Source: Neorhizobium galegae bv. officinalis
Lineage (GTDB): Bacteria > Pseudomonadota > Alphaproteobacteria > Rhizobiales > Rhizobiaceae
Length of the DNA stretch: 64,000 nt
Direction of reading: 5' to 3'
Assembly: GCA_000985875.1 (NCBI GenBank)
Contig: CCRI01000006.1
Coordinates: forward strand, 1 to 64,000
The position numbers and the translations under genes were made by a program. The notes under the pieces are model-generated. The model was not told the origin of the DNA. It saw only the letters and a program-made list of their open reading frames with translations, and searched no databases. Position 1 is the first letter of the stretch, and every line of letters starts with the position of its first letter. Of this stretch, positions 17,118-25,204 are shown piece by piece.

Positions 17118-17321
17118 GGAATTGCCCCTCATCCGCCTGCCGGCACCTTCTCCCCGTCTTGACGGGGAGAAGGACACAAGCGGCACGCTCACCGCCCCTT
17201 CCGAGATAACGAACAGGAGAAATACGCGTATTGCCTCGATGTCAGGGAAGCCGGCGCGGCATATGTCCTTCTCCCCGCGTGCGGGGAGAAGGTGCCGGCA
17301 GGCGGATGAGGGGCAATTCCA
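17118..17321. repeat. paired palindromic repeat (RIME-like), copy A
   Basis: Two hairpin units face each other in inverted orientation. The left (17118-~17174) reads GAATTGCCCCTCATCCGCC, then CCTTCTCCCC-GTCTTGA-CGGGGAGAAGG. The right (~17267-17321) is its reverse complement and ends ATGAGGGGCAATTCC. This is the layout of Rhizobium-type intergenic palindromic mosaic elements. It sits between cueR and copZ and separates copZ from the copA-cueR operon. A second copy is at 28925. Confidence 0.8.
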
Positions 17322-17346
17322 TGCGTCTGACATGCATCCAGCACAC

Positions 17347-17370
17347 TTGACCTTCCCTCCATGGGAAGGT
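17347..17370 (+). promoter_or_regulatory. CueR-type promoter/operator of copZ
   Basis: TTGACC at 17347-17352 overlaps the perfect palindrome ACCTTCCC (17350-17357), TCCAT spacer, GGGAAGGT (17363-17370). It is almost identical to the site before copA and lies 33 bases before the copZ start. copZ therefore has its own copper-induced promoter after the repeat insertion. Confidence 0.88.
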
Positions 17371-17402
17371 GCACAACGAAAACATCGAACAAGGAGATTC
17401 CG

Positions 17403-17603
17403 ATGACTGCGATTTTCACCGTGCCGGACATGACCTGCGGCCATTGCGAAAAGACCGTGCGCGGCGCACTGGCGGAAGCCCTGCCGGGCGCGGTCGTGGC
17501 AATCGATCTCGCCGCCAAGAAAGTGACGATCGAAGGGGATGCGGTGAAGGCCGAAGAGGCGATCCGCGAGGCGGGGTATTCGCCAGAGCGGGCCGCGGTC
17601 TGA
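17403..17603 (+). CDS. copZ: copper chaperone CopZ
   Basis: The 66-residue protein is a single heavy-metal-associated domain. It has the Cu(I)-binding MTCGHC (residues 10-15) and the beta-alpha-beta-beta-alpha-beta pattern ending in the AGYSPE loop. It shuttles Cu(I) to CopA. The start at 17403 follows AAGGAGATTCCG, a strong ribosome binding site; an in-frame ATG at 17361 lies inside the operator and cannot be used. It shares a CueR-type promoter with copA. Confidence 0.93.
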   Translation: MTAIFTVPDMTCGHCEKTVRGALAEALPGAVVAIDLAAKKVTIEGDAVKAEEAIREAGYSPERAAV

Positions 17604-17762
17604 AGTGCTCCACACCACCCGTCATGAAAAATTCAACGTTCTGACGGCTGGCCGTTATACGTCCGCAAAATTCGCATGGCAGAGGATGAGCGAGTGCCGG
17701 ACCGGCTTTCATTTGTGAGGCCGGTCTCCGTTTCATCCGCCTCGAATTGCCGGACACCGATC

Positions 17763-18893
17763 ATGCTCAAAGCGCTGTTTTCAACCGTTGCCCTTGCCAT
17801 CCTTTTCGCACCCGCAGTGCATGCCGCCGAGCCCGGCGTGACGGTCGCAACTCCGTGCCCCTTCGGCGACTGCAAGGCGGCCATCGGCCTTTCCTTCGTG
17901 GGCGAATTTACCATCCCGACCGGCACGCTGTTCGATGGCGTTGAGTTCGGCGGCCTGTCCGGTCTTGATTACGACCCGGCGACCGGCCGCTACATCGCCA
18001 TTTCCGACGACCGTTCCGAACGGGCGCCGGCCCGGTTCTACGAGCTTTCGATCGAGGCGAGCGCCGCCGGCATCACCGATGTGAAAGTGGTGAAGACGGT
18101 GACCCTGAAGGACAAGAACGGCGAGGCTTTTGCGGCCAAGAGCGTCGATCCGGAATCGGTCCGTCTCGGCAAGGACGGCATCTACTGGTCGAGCGAAGGC
18201 GACGTGAAGCAGCTCCTGCCGCCCTTCGTCCGCGTCGCCGGCCCGGACGGCGCCTTCCTGCGCGAGTTCGAGCTTCCCAAGGCTTTTACGCCGACCACCG
18301 ACAAGTCGGCCGGCGTCCGCGACAACCTCGCCTTCGAAGGGCTCGCCATGCTGCCCGGCGGCGACCTGATGGTGGAGGTCGAATCGGCCCTGTTCCAGGA
18401 CGGCCCGATCTCCGGGCTTGGCCGCGGCACGCTCGCTCGCATGATCCGCTATGACGCGGCAACCGGCAAGCCGAAGGCCCAATATGTCTATCCGATCGCG
18501 CCGATCCCCCAGGCGCCGACCGTCGACAAGGGCTATAACGACAACGGCGCGTCGGAGATCCTCAGCCTGGACGACCACCGCCTCCTGGTGGTGGAACGCG
18601 GTTTCGCGCAGGGGTTCGGCAGTTCGATCAAGGTCTTCATGGTCGATACCGAGGGCGCCACCGATGTCTCGGCCATCCCTTCGCTCGCCGCTGCCGATGC
18701 GGCCATCGTGCCGGTGCGCAAGGCCCAAGTGCTCGACATGCGGGCGATCGGCCTGCAGCCGGACAATATCGAGGCCATCACCTTCGCCAAGGGCACCGAC
18801 GGCAGCGACCTGCTGATCTTCGCTTCAGACAACAATTTCTCAAAGGAACAGCAGACGCAGTTCATCGCCTTCAAGGTGCTGGCACGCCCCTGA
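17763..18893 (+). CDS. secreted esterase-like/phytase-like beta-propeller protein
   Basis: The 376-residue protein begins with a signal peptide (MLKALFSTVALAILFAPAVHAA, cut after AHA). It continues with the PF13449 pattern of 'esterase-like activity of phytase' proteins: GGLSGLDYDPATGRYIAISD, DPESVRLGKDGIYWSSEGD, FEGLAMLPGGDLMVEVE, PDNIEAITFAKG and the LIFASDNNF ending. It is predicted to be a periplasmic beta-propeller; the substrate is unknown. The ATG at 17763 lacks a clear ribosome binding site but exactly precedes the signal peptide. The longer in-frame start at 17676 would bury it. Confidence 0.85.
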   Translation: MLKALFSTVALAILFAPAVHAAEPGVTVATPCPFGDCKAAIGLSFVGEFTIPTGTLFDGVEFGGLSGLDYDPATGRYIAISDDRSERAPARFYELSIEASAAGITDVKVVKTVTLKDKNGEAFAAKSVDPESVRLGKDGIYWSSEGDVKQLLPPFVRVAGPDGAFLREFELPKAFTPTTDKSAGVRDNLAFEGLAMLPGGDLMVEVESALFQDGPISGLGRGTLARMIRYDAATGKPKAQYVYPIAPIPQAPTVDKGYNDNGASEILSLDDHRLLVVERGFAQGFGSSIKVFMVDTEGATDVSAIPSLAAADAAIVPVRKAQVLDMRAIGLQPDNIEAITFAKGTDGSDLLIFASDNNFSKEQQTQFIAFKVLARP

Positions 18894-18919
18894 GGACGCC
18901 GTCCGTCCGCCGAGATTCG

Positions 18920-18943
18920 GCTCCACCTTTCACAAGGTGGAGC
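18920..18943. terminator. bidirectional hairpin between convergent genes
   Basis: GCTCCACCTT (18920-18929) and AAGGTGGAGC (18934-18943) form a perfect 10-bp stem with a TCAC loop, between the esterase-like gene and the outer-membrane protein gene. The position suits termination from both sides, although the T tract is poor. Confidence 0.6.
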
Positions 18944-18968
18944 AACGGGACCGGTCTGAAACGACGGC

Positions 18969-19598
18969 CTAGAACTTCACGCCGATGCCGACGTTGATCA
19001 CGTGCTGCTTGAAGTCGAAATCGGCGCCTGCGAGGCTGCCGTTGCCGAAGTCGTTGTAGCGGTATTCGAGGCGGCCGAAGACATTGTCGGTGAAGGCGTA
19101 ATCGACGCCGGCGCCGACCGTCCAGCCGTTGAGCATGTCGTCGTCGTCAAAACCGCCGCCGTCGATATGGGCGGTGGTGGCCGTCCAGCCGGCTGCCGCG
19201 AAGATCAAAGCCCGGTCCATGGCGTAACCGACGCGTCCGCGAACCGAACCGGAGAACCCGGTGTCGATGTCGATGCCGCCGGCATAGCTGTTCTCGTTCC
19301 AGTCGTAGTTGACGTCGCCTTCGATACCGGCCACGAAACCGCTGGAGAACTGCCAGTTATAACCGACGAAGCCGCCAAGCCTCCAGCCGTCGAAATCGTC
19401 CGAACCGCCGCCGGGGGCATCGCCGTCGCCCCAGGCATAACCGGTGTGAGCACCGATATAGGGCCCGTTCCAGGAAAACACGACCGGCATTTCGACGGCC
19501 TGCGGGGCTTGCGGTATCTGTTCGACGGCGTCGGCTGCATAAGCAACGGAAGAGGCGGTCATGGCGGCCGACGCTGCAAAAATGAAAAGAGCCTTCAT
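18969..19598 (-). CDS. outer-membrane beta-barrel protein (Omp25/31-like)
   Basis: The 209-residue protein starts with a signal peptide (MKALFIFAASAAMTASSVAY, cut after AYA). It continues as an eight-strand barrel of the Omp25/Omp31 type found in Rhizobiales: WNGPYIGAHTGYAWGD, GGFVGYNWQFSSGFVAGIEG, RGRVGYAMDRALIFAAAGW, GAGVDYAFTDNVFGRLEYRY and a C-terminal Phe (VGIGVKF). The start at 19598 follows GGAGGAAATATCC. It is transcribed from the AT-rich gap it shares with the divergent MFS gene. Confidence 0.9.
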   Translation of the reverse strand: MKALFIFAASAAMTASSVAYAADAVEQIPQAPQAVEMPVVFSWNGPYIGAHTGYAWGDGDAPGGGSDDFDGWRLGGFVGYNWQFSSGFVAGIEGDVNYDWNENSYAGGIDIDTGFSGSVRGRVGYAMDRALIFAAAGWTATTAHIDGGGFDDDDMLNGWTVGAGVDYAFTDNVFGRLEYRYNDFGNGSLAGADFDFKQHVINVGIGVKF

Positions 19599-19739
19599 GG
19601 ATATTTCCTCCGATTGTTGGTGAAAACGCAAATAGTGCGATTTGCTTGGAAAGCTGTAGCTAAAATACAACATCGCAAGAAATCTGCAATTACGCCTTAA
19701 GATGCTGAAAAAGCGTAGTTTTAATTTTTGGCTTTTCCC

Positions 19740-19770
19740 TTGACCTCAATCGTGGTTGAGGTTGTAGCGT
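19740..19770 (+). promoter_or_regulatory. SoxR-type promoter of the MFS gene
   Basis: TTGACC (-35, 19740-19745) is overlapped by the palindrome ACCTCAA (19743-19749) TCGTGG TTGAGGT (19756-19762). A TAGCGT -10-like hexamer lies 19 bases after the -35. A CCTCAA/TTGAGG dyad inside a 19-base spacer matches the SoxR operator pattern of MerR-family activated promoters. No soxR gene is in the window. Confidence 0.65.
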
Positions 19771-19804
19771 GCCCCGGACTGAAAAACCGGACAAGGGGCA
19801 GGGC

Positions 19805-21193
19805 GTGTTGCAGGATGTGAATGTGGGCTGGTCGAGGCTTCTCAAAGGCCGCGAAGGGGCGATGCTGGGGCTGATCTCGGCGGGAATCGGGCTGCATGCC
19901 TTCAACCAGTTCGCGATCGTCGCGGCGCTGCCGCCGGCGGCGAAGGAGATCGGCGGCACGGGTTATTTCAGCTGGGCCTATACGCTCTATTTCCTGGGCT
20001 CGATCGCCGGCGGTACCGGGGCTGCGGCGATGCGCGACCGTTTCGGCGCACGCTTCATCCTCGTCCTTTCGGCACTGATCTTTGCGGCCGGCGGGCTGCT
20101 GGCGCTGTCGGCGCCGGCCTTTTCCTGGATCATGGCCGGGCGCCTGCTGCAGGGCATTGCGGACGGTCTGATCGTGGCGATCTGCTACAGCCTCATCCCC
20201 GCCAACTTTCCCTCCGCGCTGATCGCCAAGGTGTTCGCGGTGGAGGCGATCGTCTGGGCGGTGGCGGCGATTGCCGGGCCGCTGGCGGGCGGGCTTCTGA
20301 CCGAAGCCTATTCCTGGCGGGCGTCTTTCCTGGCCGTCTCGCCTTTCGTGGCTCTGCTGGCCGTCTTTGCGCTGACTGCGAAGGTGAGAGTGACCGAGGC
20401 GGCGCCGGTGCCGCTCTCCGTCGCCACCATCTCGCTCTGCCTGGCGGCCTCCTTCGTCCTGTCGCTGTCGTCGGTGGTGACCGGAGGGGCGATGCAGGCC
20501 CTGGCGGTGGTCGCGGGCGCGGGGCTTTTCCTGCCGGCGCTGAAGCTCGACGGTCGGATCGGGCCAAGACTGTTTCCGGAAGGCGCCTTCCGGCTGGGTT
20601 CGGTGCTGGGGCACGGGTTCTGGGTGCTGTTCCTGATGTCGGCGAGCCATTCGGTCGGCAGCGTCTATCTGGCGCTGATGATCGACGCCGTCTTCGGTTT
20701 CCGGCCGGCGGTGGTCGGTTATCTGGTGGTGACCATGGCGCTCGCCTGGAGTGCTGTCGCGGTGGTCGCGAGCAGGATCACGGCGCTTGGGCCGCGGCAT
20801 CGGTGGATGCGCGCAGGCGCATTGTTTCAATTGGTTGGTTTCCTCTGCCTCGCCGCCGCGTTCGCGAGCGGCTCGCTGGTGCTGCTGCTCGCGGGCCAGG
20901 TGGCGATCGGTACGGGCTTCGGCGTCGCCTGGGCAAGCGTCAACCAGGCGGCGATGGAAGCGGCAGCAAGGCAGGAGCGCGATCTCGCAAGTGCCTTGCT
21001 GCCGACGATTTCGACCGCCGGTTACGCGATCGGCGCGGGAGTTGCCGGGATGATCGCTAGCGCGACCGGGCTGGTTTCGGCGCTGGAAAACGGCGAGACC
21101 GGCGGGCCGGCGCTGTGGCTCTACGGGACTGCGGCCGCCGGTGCGCTGCTGACCTTCCTCCTCGGTTTCGGGGTGCAGCTGGCCAAGCCTTGA
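19805..21193 (+). CDS. MFS transporter, probable drug/redox-agent efflux
   Basis: The ~462-residue protein has 12-14 membrane helices. Motif A-like SIAGGTGAAAMRDRFGARFI follows helix 2, and AGRLLQGIADGLIVAICYSL is typical of the drug:H+ antiporter branch. The GTG at 19805 follows AAGGGGCAGGGC. An in-frame GTG at 19769 would fall inside the -10 region of the SoxR-type promoter and is rejected. If that promoter is real, redox-cycling compounds would induce this pump; SoxR-controlled MFS genes are known in several proteobacteria. Substrate unknown. Confidence 0.83.
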   Translation: MLQDVNVGWSRLLKGREGAMLGLISAGIGLHAFNQFAIVAALPPAAKEIGGTGYFSWAYTLYFLGSIAGGTGAAAMRDRFGARFILVLSALIFAAGGLLALSAPAFSWIMAGRLLQGIADGLIVAICYSLIPANFPSALIAKVFAVEAIVWAVAAIAGPLAGGLLTEAYSWRASFLAVSPFVALLAVFALTAKVRVTEAAPVPLSVATISLCLAASFVLSLSSVVTGGAMQALAVVAGAGLFLPALKLDGRIGPRLFPEGAFRLGSVLGHGFWVLFLMSASHSVGSVYLALMIDAVFGFRPAVVGYLVVTMALAWSAVAVVASRITALGPRHRWMRAGALFQLVGFLCLAAAFASGSLVLLLAGQVAIGTGFGVAWASVNQAAMEAAARQERDLASALLPTISTAGYAIGAGVAGMIASATGLVSALENGETGGPALWLYGTAAAGALLTFLLGFGVQLAKP

Positions 21194-21297
21194 GCGGCGC
21201 AACAAAAGCGCATTTCGCTTGTTCGGCAGGAGGGATTCCCCATATTTGAGAAAAGGGCCGCCGCATCCTCTGTCGGTCGGCCAAAGGAGTTCTTTCC

Positions 21298-22764
21298 GTG
21301 TTCCAGTTCGACAATTCCTATGCCCGCCTTCCGGACAGGTTTTTCGCCTCCGTCTATCCCGAGCCGGTGGAGGGGCCGAAGCTTCTGAAATTCAACGGGT
21401 CGCTGGCGGAGGAGTTGGGCATCGAGGCGGATTTTTCCGATCCCGCCCGGCTGGCGGCGATTCTAGCCGGCAATGTCGTGCCACCCGGCGCCATGCCGAT
21501 CGCCATGGCCTATGCCGGCCACCAGTTCGGCAATTTCGTGCCGCAGCTCGGTGACGGGCGGGCGATATTGCTCGGCGAGGTCGTCGACCGCAACGGCAAA
21601 CGCCGTGATATCCAGCTGAAGGGCGCCGGACCGACGCCCTATTCCCGCAGGGGCGACGGACGCGCGGCTTTGGGGCCGGTCCTGCGCGAATACATCGTCT
21701 CGGAGGCGATGAACGCGCTCGGCGTGCCGGCGACACGGGCCCTGGCGGCTGTCGCGACCGGCGAAAAGGTCTATCGCGAGACGGTGGAACAGGGGGCGGT
21801 CTTCGTGCGGGTCGCGGCAAGCCATGTGCGGATCGGCACCTTCCAGTTCCTTGCCGCCCGCGGCGACAATGACGGGGTAAAACTGCTCGCCGATTATGTG
21901 ATCGAGCGGCATTATCCGGAGCTGAAGGCGGCGGACAATCCCTATCTGGCGCTACTGCAGGGCGTAGCGGGGCGGCAGGCGGACCTGATCGCCCGCTGGC
22001 TGGGCGTGGGTTTCATCCATGGGGTGATGAACACCGACAACATGACGATTTCGGGCGAGACGATCGATTTCGGCCCTTGCGCCTTTCTCGACGAATACGA
22101 CCCGATGAAGGTGTTTTCCTCGATCGATCAGGGCGGCCGCTACGCCTATCGCAACCAGCCGGGCATCGGACAGTGGAACATCGCGCGGCTGGCGGAATGC
22201 CTGCTGCCGCTTTTGGACGCCGACGAGGAAAAGGCCGTCGAGGCGGCAAATGCCGTGCTGAAGGCGTTCGGCGAGCGATTCCAGAAAGAGTGGCTCGGGG
22301 TTTTCCGGGCGAAGCTCGGACTGTTCTCGGAAGCCGATGGCGATGGCGAGTTGATCCAGTCGCTGCTTGGCCTCATGCACGCGGGGCAGGCGGATTTCAC
22401 GCTGACGTTCCGCAGGCTCTGCGGGGCCGCAGCGGGGGCCGAGGGAGACGAACTGTTCCTCTCTTCCTTCTCCGACCTCGCCAAGGCGCGCGAATGGCTG
22501 GAACTCTGGGGAACGCGGCTCGATGCGGAACCGCAGGGCCCGACTGAACGGGCGCAGGCGATGCGCTCCGTCAACCCCGCGGTCATCCCGCGCAATCACA
22601 AGGTCGCGGAAGCCCTGGCCGCTGCCAATTACGGCGATTTCAGTTTCTTCGAACGGCTGCTGGAGGCGCTGGAAAAGCCCTATGAAGACCGGCCGGAATT
22701 TGCGGACTACATGCAGCCGCCGAAGCCCGAGGAACGGGTGACGCAGACATTCTGCGGGACGTGA
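21298..22764 (+). CDS. selO: protein adenylyltransferase SelO (YdiU)
   Basis: The 488-residue protein matches the SelO/YdiU pseudokinase family, which transfers AMP from ATP to Ser/Thr/Tyr of target proteins during redox stress. It shows MAYAGHQFGNFVPQLGDGRA, the nucleotide loop QLKGAGPTPYSRRGDGRAAL, GFIHGVMNTDNMTISG and ETIDFGPCAFLDEYDP. The C-terminus ends in FCGT, the Cys position conserved in bacterial SelO. The start is GTG at 21298; no strong ribosome binding site. The 21194-21297 gap contains a TTTGAGAAAAGG segment that may carry the promoter. Confidence 0.93.
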   Translation: MFQFDNSYARLPDRFFASVYPEPVEGPKLLKFNGSLAEELGIEADFSDPARLAAILAGNVVPPGAMPIAMAYAGHQFGNFVPQLGDGRAILLGEVVDRNGKRRDIQLKGAGPTPYSRRGDGRAALGPVLREYIVSEAMNALGVPATRALAAVATGEKVYRETVEQGAVFVRVAASHVRIGTFQFLAARGDNDGVKLLADYVIERHYPELKAADNPYLALLQGVAGRQADLIARWLGVGFIHGVMNTDNMTISGETIDFGPCAFLDEYDPMKVFSSIDQGGRYAYRNQPGIGQWNIARLAECLLPLLDADEEKAVEAANAVLKAFGERFQKEWLGVFRAKLGLFSEADGDGELIQSLLGLMHAGQADFTLTFRRLCGAAAGAEGDELFLSSFSDLAKAREWLELWGTRLDAEPQGPTERAQAMRSVNPAVIPRNHKVAEALAAANYGDFSFFERLLEALEKPYEDRPEFADYMQPPKPEERVTQTFCGT

Positions 22765-22804
22765 TCGTCCGTAAATTAATTTTTGCTAATTAGGAAAATA
22801 GTCC

Positions 22805-22833
22805 TTGACGGCGTGACGGTTGTTTGATAGGGT
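22805..22833 (+). promoter_or_regulatory. sigma70-like promoter upstream of the GTA cluster
   Basis: TTGACG (22805-22810) is followed, after a 17-base spacer, by TAGGGT (22828-22833). The region before it is very AT rich (TAAATTAATTTTTGCTAATTAGG). Expected start of transcription is about 22840, which begins the structured RNA described next. Confidence 0.55.
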
Positions 22834-22839
22834 TTAGGC

Positions 22840-22935
22840 ATAGTCGAAGAATTGCGCCGGCGGGTAGCCTTCGGGCGGCCGGTGGCAAGACTTCCAGTCA
22901 AATTGGCCCGGTCCCCAAAGCCGGGCCTTCTTTTT
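22840..22935 (+). ncRNA. candidate small RNA or leader/attenuator before GTA genes
   Basis: Sequence from the predicted start folds into two units. A hairpin at 22855-22884 (CGCCGGC / GCCGGTG, with an inner GCC-TTCG-GGC tetraloop) comes first. After ~20 unpaired bases comes a GGCCCGG / CCGGGCC stem and a T tract. Promoter, fold and terminator together give a ~95-nt transcript. It ends about 105 bases before the first GTA gene, so it could be a free small RNA or an attenuated leader. No Rfam family is recognised. Confidence 0.5.
22905..22935 (+). terminator. intrinsic terminator upstream of the GTA cluster
   Basis: GGCCCGG (22905-22911), a 9-base loop TCCCCAAAG and CCGGGCC (22921-22927) are followed by TTCTTTTT. 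A strong GC stem plus U tract is classic Rho-independent termination on the plus strand. Confidence 0.75.
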
Positions 22936-23039
22936 ATCTCGACAATCGGCAGCGGGGACGCGCAGCGACCGGAAACGGGCGCGGCGGGATTTTCTGCGCC
23001 GAAATCTTGGCCTTTGTTCTGGCCCCGGGGATATCCCAG

Positions 23040-23699
23040 ATGGATGAATTCGAGACGTTCGATCCGGCGCTTTTCGGGCTCTGGACGGAGGCGCCTGCCT
23101 ATGGCGACGGGCTCGTGATGGACGACCCGCTGTTGGCGGATGCGGTGCGCGGCGTGCTGCTGGAGACCAAATCGGTTGAGGGCGCATACTCTCCTGGCGA
23201 GGAACTGAGACGGCTCCTGAACGAGATGACCATCGAGATGCGCGATCAGTTTTCGACCTTCCGGAGGATGCGGACCTCCGCGGAGGCGGCTCTCGAGGGT
23301 GGCGACGATGCCGCCCAGAAACTGGCGCGCGCCGACGTGAAGGCCGCCACCGACGCCATGTCGCTGATCGTCCGCACGCTCGAAAAGGTCGACAGCCTGC
23401 AGCGCCAGCTTGCCCGCGACCGCGACGAGGCCGCCGATCGTGCGGCGGACGAGGGCGGGTATGAGGAGGCCAAGGCCCGCTTCCTGAAAATGATCGAGGA
23501 TCGCGCCAATGAAGAAGCCTATCGGCTCTACGAAGCGTGGAAGCGGGATGGGCCTCCGCCCCCCGTTTTGGAGAAATTTGGACATGCGGTCCCCGAGCCA
23601 GCGGACGTCGAGGCGGGCTCTGGAAAAGACGGCGGGCAAATCGGTGTCGGTGACGGCGGCGCTTCGACGGGGTCTGCGTCAGGTCACGGAATTTCGTGA
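23040..23699 (+). CDS. GTA first gene, probable small terminase-like protein
   Basis: The 219-residue protein begins MDEFETFDPALFGLW. The centre is a long charged helix (about residues 55-165: AAEAALEGG-like turns, IVRTLEKVDSLQRQLARDRD), predicted coiled coil, and the end is low complexity (Gly/Ser/Ala). It sits just before terL, where RcGTA-like clusters encode the small terminase gp1, and has that coiled-coil character. There is no clear sequence match by eye. Its stop lies 30 bases before the chosen terL start and overlaps an alternative GTG start. The role in DNA recognition is inferred from position. Confidence 0.7.
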   Translation: MDEFETFDPALFGLWTEAPAYGDGLVMDDPLLADAVRGVLLETKSVEGAYSPGEELRRLLNEMTIEMRDQFSTFRRMRTSAEAALEGGDDAAQKLARADVKAATDAMSLIVRTLEKVDSLQRQLARDRDEAADRAADEGGYEEAKARFLKMIEDRANEEAYRLYEAWKRDGPPPPVLEKFGHAVPEPADVEAGSGKDGGQIGVGDGGASTGSASGHGIS

Positions 23700-23728
23700 G
23701 GGATCTCACGCGACCATTTTTGGAAGGC

Positions 23729-25177
23729 ATGGCCTTGAGCGATGCGATCGGGCAAGGGAACGCTAGGCGCGGCAAACTCCCTCTGATCTCCCCCCTTGAG
23801 GGGGAGATGTCACCGGAGGTGACAGAGGGGGGTGGGGCCGCGAACTCGACTGCCGAAGAATGTGCCGCAGCACCCCCCTCTGCCCTGCCGGGCATCTCCC
23901 CCTCAAGGGGGGAGATTGAGCTGCCGCAGCAGCCCGACACCTCTCTGATCGGCTTCACGCCCCGTCATGAACGTGACTGGGATATAAAGGGCCGCCGCGA
24001 ACAGAAACCACCCGCCGGCGACTGGCGCACCTGGCTGATCATGGGTGGGCGCGGCTCGGGCAAGACGCGGGCGGGCGCGGAATGGATCCACGGGCTGGCC
24101 TCGGCCGGCAGCAGGTCGGAGCTCAGGATCGCGCTGGTGGCGGAAACGCTGGGTGATGCGCGCGAGGTGATGATCGACGGGGTGTCCGGCATCTGCCGGA
24201 TTGCGCGAAAGAACCGGCCGGATTTCGAGATCTCTCGCCGAAGGCTGGTCTGGCCGAACGGGGCGATCGCGCAGATCTTTTCCTCGGAAGATCCCGAAAG
24301 CCTGCGCGGGCCGCAGTTTCATTTCGCCTGGTGCGACGAGCTCGCCAAATGGCGGCATGCGGAGGAAACCTTCGACATGCTGCAGTTCGGGCTGCGGCTC
24401 GGAGCCGATCCGCGCCAGCTGGTGACGACGACGCCGCGGCCGGTGCCGATCCTGAAACGGCTGATCGCCGATCCCGGCACGCAGCTCGTCAGGATTTCGA
24501 CCCAGGCCAATGCCGGCAATCTCGCGCCGGGCTTCATCTCGGCGCTGGAGGCGCGTTACGGCGGGACCAGGCTCGGGCGGCAGGAACTCGCCGGCGAGCT
24601 GATCGAGGACCGCGAGGATGCGTTATGGAAACGGGCAGACCTGGAGGCTTTTACGATCCGGTTCACAGGTGCGCTCAGGCGCATCGTCGTGGCGGTCGAT
24701 CCGCCTTCGGGCGCGGGCGAAAACTCCTGCTGCGGCATTGTCGTGGCAGGGGTAGAGCCGAGCGGGCGGGCGGTGGTGCTGGCCGATTGTTCGGTGGAGG
24801 GCAAAAGCCCTGCCGGCTGGGCGAATGCGGTGGCGCGGGCCTATGCGCGTTTCCAGGCGGATCGGGTCGTGGCGGAAGTCAACCAGGGCGGCGAGATGGT
24901 GACGGCGATGCTGAAAAGCGTCGACGCAGGCCTGCCGGTGACCATGGTGCGGGCGACGCGCGGCAAGTTTCTACGCGCCGAACCGGTGGCCGCCCTCTAC
25001 GAGCAGGGGCGGGTGGCGCATGCCGGCCGGTTCGCGGAACTGGAGGACCAGATGTGCGATTTCGGCCCTGACGGCCTGTCTTCAGGCCGCTCGCCCGACC
25101 GGCTCGACGCGCTGGTCTGGGCGCTGACGGCGCTGATGCTGGAAGGTCACGGAGAGCCGCGCGTACGGGGCGTTTGA
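23729..25177 (+). CDS. GTA large terminase (TerL)
   Basis: The ~482-residue packaging motor has an ATPase with Walker A GGRGSGKT (residues 106-113) and a Walker B-like HFAWCDE (about 200), then a nuclease domain (IVVAVDPPSGAGENSCCGIV; LDALVWALTALML at the end). It drives DNA into GTA heads and cuts it. ATG at 23729 (GGAAGG just upstream) is chosen; GTG at 23696, overlapping the previous stop as GTGA, would add 11 residues. Residues ~20-63 come from an inserted palindromic element, which lengthens the N-terminus before the conserved FTPRHERDWD. Confidence 0.9.
   Translation: MALSDAIGQGNARRGKLPLISPLEGEMSPEVTEGGGAANSTAEECAAAPPSALPGISPSRGEIELPQQPDTSLIGFTPRHERDWDIKGRREQKPPAGDWRTWLIMGGRGSGKTRAGAEWIHGLASAGSRSELRIALVAETLGDAREVMIDGVSGICRIARKNRPDFEISRRRLVWPNGAIAQIFSSEDPESLRGPQFHFAWCDELAKWRHAEETFDMLQFGLRLGADPRQLVTTTPRPVPILKRLIADPGTQLVRISTQANAGNLAPGFISALEARYGGTRLGRQELAGELIEDREDALWKRADLEAFTIRFTGALRRIVVAVDPPSGAGENSCCGIVVAGVEPSGRAVVLADCSVEGKSPAGWANAVARAYARFQADRVVAEVNQGGEMVTAMLKSVDAGLPVTMVRATRGKFLRAEPVAALYEQGRVAHAGRFAELEDQMCDFGPDGLSSGRSPDRLDALVWALTALMLEGHGEPRVRGV
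23786..23916. repeat. palindromic repeat inserted in frame in terL
   Basis: A 131-base inverted repeat. ATCTCCCCCCTTGAGGGGGA (23786 onward) and GAGGGGGGTG pair with CACCCCCCTC and CCCCCTCAAGGGGGGAGAT (ending 23916). Each arm carries its own small hairpin. It is translated as ISPLEGEMSPEVTEGGG...PPSALPGISPSRGEI, a peptide often seen where rhizobial intergenic palindromes fall inside genes. It belongs to a different family from the repeats at 17118 and 28925. Confidence 0.8.
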
Positions 25178-25204
25178 GCGCGGCTCATGTTCAGTTGATG
25201 ATGA

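Noticed and set aside
17118..17321. CRISPR-like array
   Set aside because: Only two inverted hairpin units with one long spacer, no direct repeats and no cas genes.
21340..21375. Repeat-derived peptide (YPEPVEGP) in SelO
   Set aside because: It recalls repeat-encoded peptides, but no inverted repeat is present and the length of the protein is normal, so coincidence is more likely.
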